Part shown: in pieces, positions 9,516 to 19,324 of the stretch
Layout: the number at the start of each line of letters is the position of its first letter
Numbering within the stretch: position 1 is the stretch's first letter
NCBI GenBank assembly: GCA_000181795.3
Contig: CM012955.1
Coordinates: forward strand, 13,857,733 to 13,882,581
DNA from: Trichinella spiralis
Lineage: Eukaryota > Nematoda > Enoplea > Trichinellida > Trichinellidae
Reading direction: 5' to 3'
Length of the DNA: 24,849 bases
Position numbers and translations under genes: made by a program
Notes under the pieces: generated by a model
What the model saw: the letters and a program-made list of their open reading frames with translations, nothing else
Database searches by the model: none
Told to the model about the DNA's origin: nothing

Positions 9516-9869
9516 TGTAGCGGTCCCGGATCACCCTAACAACTGTATTTGTCCAGAGAAGAACAATAAACAAGAATAAGTGGAAAAAGAACAATAAAGC
9601 TACCGTAAGCAGATAGATACTTGAAGATCGAATGAGGATTACGGTAGTAAGTTGTTGGCATCGAGCGGAGCAGTAGTGGTTGTCGGTTCTCGATGCTTGC
9701 GGCGGCAGGTCGTTGTCGCTCCTCGTTCGTATTTGTTTTAAGAGCCGGCGGAAGCCAAGCGGAGAATATGACCGCGCGGAAGAACCCGCCGGTCGACACT
9801 GGCCCGTCGTCGCCTAACGATGACTGTGATTATAGTCCGGTTTGGGTGACGAACGAGTGGCTCGTTACA
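9516..9869. mobile_element. Solo LTR with 4-bp target-site duplication
   Basis: This is a 354-bp GC-rich block in AT-rich DNA. It opens TGTAGCGGTCC and closes GGCTCGTTACA, the short inverted TGTA...TACA ends typical of LTRs. The flanks are GAGC on the left (9,512-9,515) and GAGC on the right (9,870-9,873), a 4-bp target duplication as made by many Ty3/gypsy integrases. No internal retroelement genes are attached, so it is most likely a solo LTR left by recombination. Two AATAAA words near 9,566 and 9,592 could be polyadenylation signals if it reads in the + direction. The clean flanks suggest it is younger than the pieces in the first 4.7 kb. Confidence 0.75.
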
Positions 9870-9873
9870 GAGC

Positions 9874-10262
9874 ATTTGATCCTAAATAAAGATATTAGGC
9901 GACAGTGACGATAAATGTTTTGTATTCACGTTATTTCATTGAAATATATTAATGTAAATTAATTAAAATATTTTTTAAGTACAGTTTCAGCTGGACCTGA
10001 AAAACGCGAAGTTACTAGAATTTGTTTGAAGCATGTTTGTTTTTTTAATGATTACTGTATTTTGTTTTACTTTGACATTGAGTATAATAATCTCGACGTT
10101 GGCAAGTGAAATAAGTATTTGTGAAACATTCACTGCATTTATAATTTTATTGAATTAATTGTTTAAAGTGCATGATTTTTTCAAGCTTGGTGCTGTATTT
10201 TATTAAATACATTTTTCTCTGGAAAAATTTTTCAACTGAGTTTACTGTTTTGTTTAGTCGAA
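9874..10262. promoter_or_regulatory. AT-rich upstream flank of DNAJC2
   Basis: The solo LTR ends 393 bp before the DNAJC2 start codon, so the promoter and 5' untranslated region must lie in or near this AT-rich stretch. The start context is TTTAGTCGAAATGG, preceded by TTTTGTTTAG, which could serve as a 3' splice site (cis or trans). No firm promoter element is visible. Confidence 0.3.
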
Positions 10263-13200
10263 ATGGGCGAAACTATGGTCGAAGATTTGACAAAAGCTGT
10301 TGCACGCTTGGGTTTTCAATGTAAACTTTTGTTTATTTTTGAATATTTTGTTTCATATATTTTAAACTGTTTAGCCAATGCGAGACCAAATGTGGAACCT
10401 GCTGGTTTGTCTTTTGAAAGTAAAATTTGTCGTGACATCAACAGATATGGAAAAATCTTTTACTGTGGCTATCAGTATAAGTTGAACATGTTGGGTTCAG
10501 TAGCAGCAGGAAATGTTAGAGCTTGTAATCTTGACGTCGGCTCCAAGTCAAAGCCGAATGTTGATATTGACATGTCTGAATTTGATGACATCTCAAACAG
10601 AAAATACATTGGATATATAATGTATCTGAACCAGGTTGACTCATCTGAGTGTGATTTTTATCAAATATTGGGTTTAAGCAAACTTCGTCAGCAGGCAACT
10701 AGTGCACAGATTAAAGCTGCATGTAAGTAATTTCCCATGTTATTATTGCAGTTTTTCAAATTATGGCATTTAGATCATCGTCTTATTTTAACGCATCATC
10801 CGGACAAAGGTACTGCTTCAAATAGTGCATTGTGGAAAAATTCGAATTTATACTTTCCATGTATTTTACGAGGTATTATGATTATTATTATCATGTTTTG
10901 TTGTTTTTCAGTTATTGAATGTTACTATTTTTGGTTTAGCTTATGATGTATTGTCCAACCCAGTGCTACGTCGCTCTTATGATAGTTGTGATCCTAGCTT
11001 TGATGAATCCGTACCTTCGGTTAAAGAATACAGCAACGATGAATTTTTCGCGGCGTTTTCGCCTGCTTTTAAACGAAACGCTTGCTGGTCTAAAATTAAG
11101 CCGGTTCCTTTGCTAGGCGATATGAACACTGATATCTCAGAAGTGCGTGCGTTTTATAGTTTTTGGTCGCACTTTCAAAGTTGGCGTGAATGCACATGGG
11201 ATGTAGTATCGACATTGAATCAGCTTAACGTTCCGTAATTTTGCTGCTATCATATGTTTGTAAATTGGAATTATGTAATTTTCAATTTCAGACGTGATAT
11301 ACGTCGTTCGATAATGAGACATCAGAATGTAACGGAAGGACGATCTTTTAAGAAAGATGAACGCAAGCGCATTTCGTTGTTAGTTCGTAAGTAGTGCTTA
11401 GAAAAGCGTATCGCATATTGTCGGTTTTTAATCAAATGCAAGTTTTATGTTTAGAATTGTTTTCACGCTGAATATTTTTTTATCTCAGTTTTTTTGTTTT
11501 ATGTATTCATTTATATTTTTTGTTTTCTTTAGTATTTCTTTACACTAATGCTAATATAGTTTGTTTCTTCAGCATCAATGTAATTCTCAATTTTTTGTGT
11601 TGATTTGCCTGTTTTTATCAAATAAGCTGTTTAGTTTGACAGTTAATTTTGTAATATTTTTTCGGATTGGTGAATTTTTTTTACTGTAGGCACATTGTCT
11701 TATTGTAGACTATGTGAAACTCAAGTAGTATTGTAATATTTTTGCCTGATAAAATTTTTTTTTTCTTTAATGTTGTTTTGTTTTTCACAGTATTTGTCAG
11801 GTTTTTCTGATTTAAGATAACCATGTATTTTCAAATCAACGGCAGTGACAATATGAAATTTTTTGTGTTTGAAATTTAAACATTGCACTGTCAAGAAAAT
11901 GGCCGGTGTATATAATTTTTGTGTTTTGTTTCAGGCAGTGCTCGGAAATGCGATCCGAGAATTAAACAGTACGAGATGGAAATGGAACAGAAGAAAATTG
12001 AGCAGAGACGTCGTAAATCAGAAGCCCGTCGTTTGGCAGCGGAAGCGGAACGTGCCCGAAAAATGCAAGAAGAAGAGCAAGCGAGACTTCAGAAAGAAAA
12101 AGAACTGGAAAAAGCACGTCAGGAAGTACGCTTAATTTTTCATTATGCATTTTTAATTATATATTTTTTGGTTATTCCACTTGGGTTTGAGATTTTTTTA
12201 ATGAATTGTTTTAGGCACTGGCCTTAAAAAGGCAGAAACATGCCGCGAAGAAAGCTATTTCGAAGGAAAAGAAGAAAATTGTCGCACATTTGGAAGTAAA
12301 GTTTTTCGTGTTTTATCTGTGAGCATTATTTTGTTGAGAGTGTAAAATTTGATTTTAGAAAAATGATTATTTTGCCGCTGTTGGTGGCGATAAACTTAAG
12401 TTTATGGAAAATGAAGTTCTTTTGGAAACTGTTTTGACATTTGATGAAATGAAGCATTTGAATGCGAAATTGGAAGAAGCGGGAAGTGTCAAAGATGCAA
12501 TGCAAGCTTACATGGAAGTTTCTGCGAAAATCGATGAACACAGAAATGCAGAAAAAGAAAAATTGGAACAGCAGCAAAAAGAAGAAGCAGAGATGCGAAA
12601 AAACAGATTGGCTTGTTCTCAGGCAAATGAGAATTGGAATGACGAAGACAGACAGCTTGTCATTCGAGGCATGTCTCGATATCCAACCGGGACAAAATCG
12701 AGGCAAATGTTTCGTTTTTTTCATATTTGTTTTTGTAAAATTTAAAATTTAAGCATTAGATATTTGTTTTCTATATCATATATTTATTTATTTATATTTT
12801 AATTAAACTTTTGAAATATGTTAATTTTCACTGCTGATTAATGTAAATTTTTCATGGTTTTGTTTAGATGGAACTTAATTGCCGATTACGTTAACAGGCA
12901 CAGCACATCTGGAGGCAATAGAACCCCTAAAGTTGTCGCTGCAGTAGCCAAGGAAATGCTTAACAGCGGTATAAGGAAAAATAATTTTTTATGTGACTTA
13001 AGCCCATTGTTTCTTTTTCGGCGTATATATGTTTTGTTTTGTTTTTTTAAGATAAAGCAGGTCGAGCAAACGCTACTGCAGGTACTTTGAATTTAGTGAA
13101 GAAAAAGCGTGCTGTGGTGGAAGCTGCTCCAACCACCCGTTACGACTATGGTAAATGCGTTTTTTTTTCAAGCAACGTATTAAAAGTTTTCAGAAATACG

Positions 13201-14191
13201 AATTGACAATAGATAAATAAATAAATACTGTTTGAATTTAATGAATTTGAAAAATTTTATTGCCAGATAAAATATGCAGTGACTGATGATATCGTTTCAA
13301 AACTGCAGGAAAAACTGATAAAACTTGAGTATGCTTAAAATGGAAAATTTCGTTTTTCTTTCTAATATATGAAACTGTGATAATTTATAAAGAATTGCGT
13401 ATGCGTGACTGAATTTCTTTTTCTTTTTTTTACTCAGAAGCGGCAGAAGCAGATCAAGTATGCTGTACTTTGCCAGAGGCGAAAAGTTGGACTCCAGAAG
13501 AAATTGAACAGTTTAAGAAAGCGATTAAAATGTATCCACCAGGGACACCTAAGCGTTGGGAGCGCATCATAATGAAACTTCCTCGTCGTACTCAGGTGGC
13601 ATGTCTTCGTCGTTACAACGTGCGTTTTAATAATTAGTAGTTTCTTTGAATAATAAGTTTAATAAACATAATCGTATTTTTTGTTTAGGAAATTCTTCGA
13701 CTTCTTGGAGATGGTAATACAACTTTTACAGTTGATAAATTATCAACAGTGCATATTTTTTTATGAAGTGCAATTTTTGTTTTCCTAATCAAAATTTTTA
13801 ACAAATTCATACTCTTTTTACTCATATTAACTAATTAATAATAATATCATTATTCTATTATATAATTTACTAGATAGTTTCAGTTTGCATCTTCAGATGA
13901 TGATAATGAGGATGCCTTCACATCATTCACTTACTTCACTTTACATTGATGCATTTTTTTGTTATTATGAGCATAATGTATTTTTTGCTTTGAGGTAATC
14001 GAGAAGCTTTTGTGGCATACGTAAATCCTGGTGAGGTTCGACCTTGGACTGCTGAAGAAGAAAAGAGATTTGAATCAGCGGTTATCAATTTTCCTCCTGG
14101 AAGTGAAGATCGTCTTAAACGTATTACTGAGATGGTACAGACACGAACTGAAGAGGAATGCGTGCAGCGCATTCAGGCAATAACTTCATGA
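10263..14191 (+). CDS. DNAJC2: DNAJC2 (zuotin/MPP11), ribosome-associated J-domain protein, 704 aa, 13 exons
   Basis: DNAJC2 pairs with an Hsp70-like partner on ribosomes to fold nascent chains; animal versions also act in chromatin through SANT domains. Exons: 10263-10320, 10375-10722, 10774-10872, 10940-11234, 11292-11386, 11935-12125, 12215-12295, 12359-12702, 12868-12968, 13052-13150, 13438-13619, 13689-13713, 13995-14191 (2,115 nt, phases consistent). The J domain is at about 113-183, with HPD at 144-146 and [15 protein letters not shown]. The zuotin-specific block follows ([31 protein letters not shown]). Next come [10 protein letters not shown], a long charged helix of about 300-470, and SANT1 ([18 protein letters not shown]...[12 protein letters not shown]) at about 478-535. 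SANT2 ([18 protein letters not shown]...RWERI) is at 587-631. A third SANT-like unit ([18 protein letters not shown]) is at 656-702. The human protein is 621 aa with two SANT domains. Oddities are a GC-AG intron after exon 8, a 25-nt exon 12 and an open 54-nt first intron. Confidence 0.93.
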
Positions 14192-14545
14192 AGTCCTGTT
14201 TTGGGCAGAGCTAATTTTTTAATTTTTTTTAGCAGTTCATTCGTATTTTACGCCAGAATTTGGAAAGCAAAAGCAAGTGATATCAATATAAAAGAGATTT
14301 AAATACAATTATGCAGTTAAATTCTGCCTATACTGTTCTGTTTTGTTTATTCGTTTTTTATTCATATATTTTATCACTATTACTCAATTTTCAATATAAT
14401 GTGTGTTCTTGGGGAATGGCTTGGGTAAGAGTGAAGTATCTATAGAGAACATTTCGTTTATCATTTATACATTTATACATATACCGTTTGGATACTTCAA
14501 AGATGTTTTCACGAATTACTGTCAGATTTTACAATCCAGTTATCG

Positions 14546-14551
14546 AATAAA
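14546..14551 (+). terminator. Possible polyadenylation signal for DNAJC2
   Basis: AATAAA within TATCGAATAAATATT lies 355 nt after the DNAJC2 stop. A weaker AATATAAA variant lies closer, at about 14,285. Either could be used; the sequence alone does not decide. Confidence 0.35.
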
Positions 14552-14827
14552 TATTTCAGAACTAAATTAAATGTTTTACTGGTATGCTATTAATCGGCCT
14601 TCCGCAATTCATATTTACTGAATATAAACCTTTTCAAGCAGTTAATTATTTGAAAAAGCAAATGCATTCTTTTGTTTCACATGTTACTGTCCAACATGAA
14701 AAATTAATTGATCGGTTAACAAAGAAGTAGACTTGTTTATTTTATACGTTTATCATGAACAATTATCGGACGATAAAAATTTTGACGGAATATGGTAAAC
14801 GGTTACTGTAGATTTGTCAAATGAATA

Positions 14828-15364
14828 CAGTTGGCCCTTGAAATTCGCGATTTTTGATCAGGTGCCTGATTTTGAAACAATCAGAGTAAATGGAAAATGT
14901 CTGAAGCATTCTAATGAGTCGTTCTACATATTTATTATACGAAGAGTTCCAAAGTTGCATATCAGATTGAGAAATAATGCTTTGTCGGAGAATTATCAGT
15001 TAATATTTGTTGCAGGGAAACTTCCCTATTCCAGAACGTTTGCCTCCTTAGTTGGCAATTTCACTTAGAACTCGAATCGTGCATGCAAGAACGCATCCCC
15101 CATTTAGTCTGTTATATTGTTAAGAATTGCATTGTAGACTATTATGTGTATATTAATTGTAGACTGTAGTATGCTAAAAAAAATAAATATATGATAAATA
15201 CTTAGCTTGAAAATCAATAAACGTTCTGTAACAGCAGTTTACGCAACATCAATTGGACTATAAGGCATCAACGAAGCGAATGAACGGGAGGAGCATGTAT
15301 TCGCGGAAATTCGAAATTCGCGGTTTTCTCTGGTACGCTCAACCGCGAATTTCAAGGTCGACTG
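14828..15364. mobile_element. Pogo/Tigger-like non-autonomous DNA transposon (537 bp)
   Basis: The left end reads CAGTTGGCCCTTGAAATTCG and the right end, reverse-complemented, CAGTCGACCTTGAAATTCGC. These are imperfect terminal inverted repeats of about 25 bp followed by CGCGG/CGCGA. Both ends are flanked by TA (14,826-14,827 and 15,365-15,366), the Tc1/mariner-superfamily target duplication. CAGT-GACC-CTTGAA is the recognisable end sequence of the pogo/Tigger group. The right end also contains a subterminal inverted repeat around TTCGCGGTTTTCTC...CAACCGCGAA. No transposase remains; the 85-codon open frame starting in the left repeat has no family resemblance. It is therefore a MITE-like deletion derivative. 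Confidence 0.8.
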
Positions 15365-15366
15365 TA

Positions 15367-15635
15367 GTAGGCAAAAATGAATGGCATTATATAATGTAAA
15401 TATAAATAGGATTAATAAAAAATCCAATCATTTTATCTGTTTAAATTTTTTCAGCAATTAATAAACATTACAGCAATGTTACATTTAAACGAATAAAACT
15501 TCATTTTCATTTATTACGTCGTACTGTAGCACATTTCTAGAAGTTGTTAATTTTGATTTTGGTCAAATAAATTGTTTAGTTTGACATCTTATTTTAATTT
15601 TTTTCAACCAAGGTATATGTATTTTTTATATCAAG
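15367..15635. promoter_or_regulatory. AT-rich upstream flank of the mitochondrial carrier gene
   Basis: This is a gene-free stretch between the DNA transposon and the carrier's start codon. It should hold the promoter and 5' untranslated region. No specific element is recognisable. Confidence 0.3.
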
Positions 15636-17958
15636 ATGCTATCAGAAGCGATTCTCAATCTACTCAGTGGTGGGTGAGTTTGTTGTTTATAAAATTGTTG
15701 TGAAGAATCACTAATTGTTGAAGTGAGTTAATGTTAAAATCGTGTTATTTGGTCGCTTTAAAGATTACAGTGAACATATTTATTGTAGCAAATATGATAA
15801 TGACAATAAAGTCAACTCCCAAATGGTCATTTTGTATTTTGACATTCTTTGAAAGTTTTCATGAAGTTTTGCATATATTTTTTGACGTTTTATTTATTTG
15901 ATTTTTCAGCGTTAATGTATTTAATTATTGAACATTCAAACAAAAATTATAAATTCATTTTCAAACAATTGTAAAGTAGCATGTTTTGTAAGTAATTCAG
16001 TATGATGCAACAAAGGGGATTACTTTAAACGGCGACGTAATTTAATATCTTTCTTATTTTTATTTATCACTGATATTGTTGTCTCCTTGATGAACCTTTA
16101 AAGAAGTTATCGTTAACTAACGCATTTTAAAAAGTACGTATTGATTGATCTGTTATTTGTTTGTGAACAAAACAAAGAATGTTTTATGTAATTTTGCACT
16201 AGAATGACAATTTTGATTTTGTTTGCACAGTTTCTGCCGCTGTAATCAACGGTGAATATTTGTCATTTTATTAATTTTTTTTTCATTTTTCTGTAATCCT
16301 GTTTTTGTTTATCTTGCAGTTGTGATTACATTGCATTTTTGATAGTTAAGAAGTAAAATGTTGGAATTTAAAAAAGTAGTTTTAGAAGTAAAATAATTTT
16401 TGTTAATTTATTTTAGTCTTTGAGTAAAGATAATTTGCTTTGAAGTTAATAGCGCTGCTTAATGTAAACCTTTTGCTGTTTTAGTTTACTTTTTGTATTT
16501 TAAACTATTACTAAATAGTGCACTAGGTGTTTTTGTCTTGGACAATTATTTGAAATAATTTTTAGTTATATTTTTTAAAATTATTTTTGGGCGGGAACAT
16601 TATACAAATGTAAAGCAATAAAGTATAATATGTAATATTTGAATGTGTAGATTTTAAAAATATCTATGTCAAATAACAGTTTTTGTGCAGTTGTGCAGGG
16701 ATGATTAGTGCAACTGTAACATGTCCTTTGGAAGTGGTGAAAACAAGAATGCAATCGTCTCAGTTGAAGGCACGCGTCGGTCGTACTTCCTTCGTGTCTC
16801 CATCATGCGATGGCGGTCATGTGCGTCTTTTAACAGTTCCAGTTCTGAGGTGCAGATGATTTTGAATCTCTTTTTCAAATTTAGAAGTGATTTATTTGAC
16901 GTTGGTAAAAATATTTAGAGAATTTACTGTAGTTAATCTTTTTCGTGACATTGTTCGCAGCGAAGGTATTTCGGCATTGTGGAAAGGCTTGGTACCCAGT
17001 TTGATTGGCATTGTGCCATCCAGGTTGGATTTTCAATATAGTCTATTTTTCTGACTGAAACAGAATTATTATTTTTTTCAGGGCAGTTTATTTCACAGCT
17101 TATGCAGAGTTTAAAAAACTATTCGAAAACGTGCTGATGCCTGGTTCAGCTTTGTTGCACATGTGCTCGGCTGGTTGTTCAGGTTGAAAATATTTTATTT
17201 CACATACTTTCTGTACTGTAAAAGAAGAAATTTTTTGATTAAAAAAATTTTCTGAATTTTGTTTCTTTTTGAAATAGGATTTGTGACAACAACATTGGCT
17301 AATCCAATTTGGATGATCCGAACGAGAATGCAACTTGATCATCGAGCCGGTATGGAAAGGATGAATATTCGTAAATGTATAAGCGAGATCAATCAAGAAT
17401 ATGGTTTACGTGGATTTTTAAAGGTAGATTTAATTTGCATTCAAATAGAAATAAGTATAATTCTTTGTTGTTTTTTTTTAAATTTTTCTTAATTAAAGGG
17501 AGTGACTGCATCTTATGCAGGTCTTTCTGAAACGATTCTGCATTTTGTCATTTATGAAGAGCTTCGATCATTTTACATGAATTATAATCAATCCAGAGAT
17601 AACGAATTGAAACAGCCGTCGTTAAATTTGCCGCTGATGATGCTGTTCGGAGGAGTTGCTAGATTTTGTGCCACTACAGTCACTTATCCCCACGGTGAGA
17701 TTTGTTACAAAAAATAGAAATTGTATTTTATGAAATATTGAAAGTGGACTGAACATTGCAGAAGTTGTGCGCACTCGTCTGCGTGAACGGAACAGTCTCT
17801 ATCGAGGATTTTTCAATACACTGATCAAGATTTTCAAGCAAGAATCTTGGCCTGGCCTGTACAGCGGCATTACTGTGCACATGATGAAAACTGTTCCTAA
17901 TAGTGCTGTTCTAATGGGAACATACGAATTGGTGATTTACCTTTTGAAGAATTTATAA
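15636..17958 (+). CDS. Mitochondrial pyrimidine nucleotide carrier, SLC25A33/36 type, 299 aa, seven exons
   Basis: This inner-membrane carrier exchanges pyrimidine (deoxy)nucleotides between cytosol and matrix, supporting mitochondrial DNA and RNA synthesis. Exons are 15636-15673, 16691-16849, 16961-17023, 17082-17182, 17278-17423, 17499-17694 and 17762-17958 (900 nt, phases consistent). The three carrier repeats show the signatures PLEVVKTRMQ (from residue 25), PIWMIRTRMQ (about 130) and PHEVVRTRLR (about 233). The tryptophan in the second (NPIW) marks the folate/pyrimidine-nucleotide branch of the family. SASYAG-like TASYAGLSETILHFVIYE, WKGLVPSLIGIVPSRAVYF and the closing TYELVIYLL match vertebrate SLC25A33/36 closely. 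Those are 311-321 aa, so this copy is slightly short, mainly in the loop after repeat 1. Intron 1 is long (1,017 nt) compared with the others. Introns 3 and 4 have weak donors (GTTGGA, GTTGAA). SLC25A33 and A36 cannot be separated here. Confidence 0.92.
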
Positions 17959-18009
17959 GCAATATTCTGTCGTTGTTATATCGGTCCTGAAAAGCGTATG
18001 CACTGAGAA

Positions 18010-18015
18010 AATAAA
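18010..18015 (+). terminator. Polyadenylation signal AATAAA for the carrier gene
   Basis: AATAAA in GAAAATAAACATG lies 52 nt after the stop codon, a typical spacing for a short 3' untranslated region. Confidence 0.6.
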
Positions 18016-18029
18016 CATGTTGTGTTACG

Positions 18030-19219
18030 AACAAAATGTTCACAAATAGTCATATATACAGTGGAATGTTTTTACTGCCAGGCGGGCAATAGTTAAGCCT
18101 CAGTTCAGTTTACAGCAAACGAGCTGTTGGCTTTTTATTCTTGAATGTCTTTGCTTGATATCCTGATAATAACAGTGCCAACGTTCTGTTAGAATCTGCA
18201 TACAGACAATCTGGAACAGTCAACTGCCATTCCAAAATAACCATATTAATTTGGTAGCATAACGAAATACAACAATACTGCACATAGCAAACAGGCTAAG
18301 AAATAGAAACACAAGATTGAACACGGTTTTAGAAGAACGAACAGTGCAATTTTTGAAACCGAGTTACAAAAGTTTTCGCAATCTTCGCTTCTGGCACTTT
18401 TTATGAAAATCTTTTACAATGCTTGAGCTGATCAACAGTTGGCACAATTCCAACGCAACTGTTCGCGTAAATAATTTTCAAAATGGACCACGAAAGCGGC
18501 AACAGAGCGAAATGAAAAGCAAATACGCTGCTACACAAATCATGGAAGCGTCATGACAGCTAAATGAAATAAGCACAAAAATTACAACGTAACAACGAAA
18601 AATCAGCTCTTTTGTTTCGGAAATTTTTTATTTAAAGCATCTTTTAATGATGAATTTTTCATTGTTTTCTTATTTTTATGATGAAAATTTCAGTTGTCCG
18701 ATAATTAGCTCATCTAGTAATTAATTCCTTGAACACTAGATAGTTGGCAGATTTGTCACTTGAAACAACAGAACCTTATGCTTATTAGTAAAAACATGAT
18801 AATGTCCCACATAATATTTATATTATTCATTCACCCTTAAATCTGTACGAAAAAACTATATCTGCATACTGTAAGATGTATAATAATACCTTATTTTTAT
18901 TTTCATCACAGAATTCAGCTGTATCTGAAATTGTGCATATTGTTCTTGTGAATAATTGTATTCTGTAAAATTTGCATTTTCAGTTAATATTTATTTTTTT
19001 ATTTATTATTTGTAAAACGGTTTGAAAAATTTTACATATTTTTATCATCTCACTGTTAAAAGGTTTTGAAATTTTTTCATTATATGTATTGTTTGTTTGA
19101 TTTAAAAAGGTTTGTTTGTTATATAATTAGTTCATTTGCAGTAAACTACATTACCAATAATATTAATCAGAATCTATTTGTCGAAGTTTAATTTTTTTTC
19201 ATTTCTTTTCCCTCTTCAG
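18030..19219. other. Gene-free DNA between carrier and TKFC
   Basis: From about 18,060 to 18,600 the base composition is somewhat more balanced than the AT-rich remainder and is A-rich on the + strand, but neither strand shows a usable reading frame or a known RNA structure. From 18,600 the sequence is strongly AT-rich. The last part presumably contains the TKFC promoter. Confidence 0.35.
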
Positions 19220-19237
19220 TGTTTTTCAGTTTTAATG
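19220..19237 (+). other. Candidate short 5' exon of TKFC ending ATG|GTGAGT
   Basis: A polypyrimidine tract ending CTCTTCAG is followed by 18 nt finishing TTTTAATG. A textbook donor GTGAGT comes next, and an acceptor TTCACTTTTAG stands directly before the long TKFC frame at 19,325. Splicing would place this ATG in frame just before the frame's own ATG. The exon could be untranslated leader, or could supply the start codon. A second acceptor-like site (GATTCAG at about 19,354) would also keep frame and would remove a hydrophobic leader of ten residues. The CTCTTCAG could equally be a trans-splice site. Confidence 0.4.
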
Positions 19238-19324
19238 GTGAGTTAATTATCACAATAGCTGCAAAATAAATGAAGCATCAGTTTGTTGTTATTGTAAAAA
19301 TTATTTGAATCAGTTCACTTTTAG

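Noticed and set aside
9693-9908. 71-codon open frame over the solo LTR
   Set aside because: It crosses the right LTR edge and the target duplication. It is a by-product of GC-rich LTR sequence.
10809-10939. Ending DNAJC2 exon 3 at 10,809 (donor GTACTG)
   Set aside because: It keeps frame, but it would delete the middle of the J domain. Extending to 10,872 restores the conserved YF-x-C-I...AYDVLS region.
14814-15068. 84-codon open frame starting 14 bp outside the pogo-like element
   Set aside because: It runs through the terminal inverted repeat into the element and shows no transposase motif.
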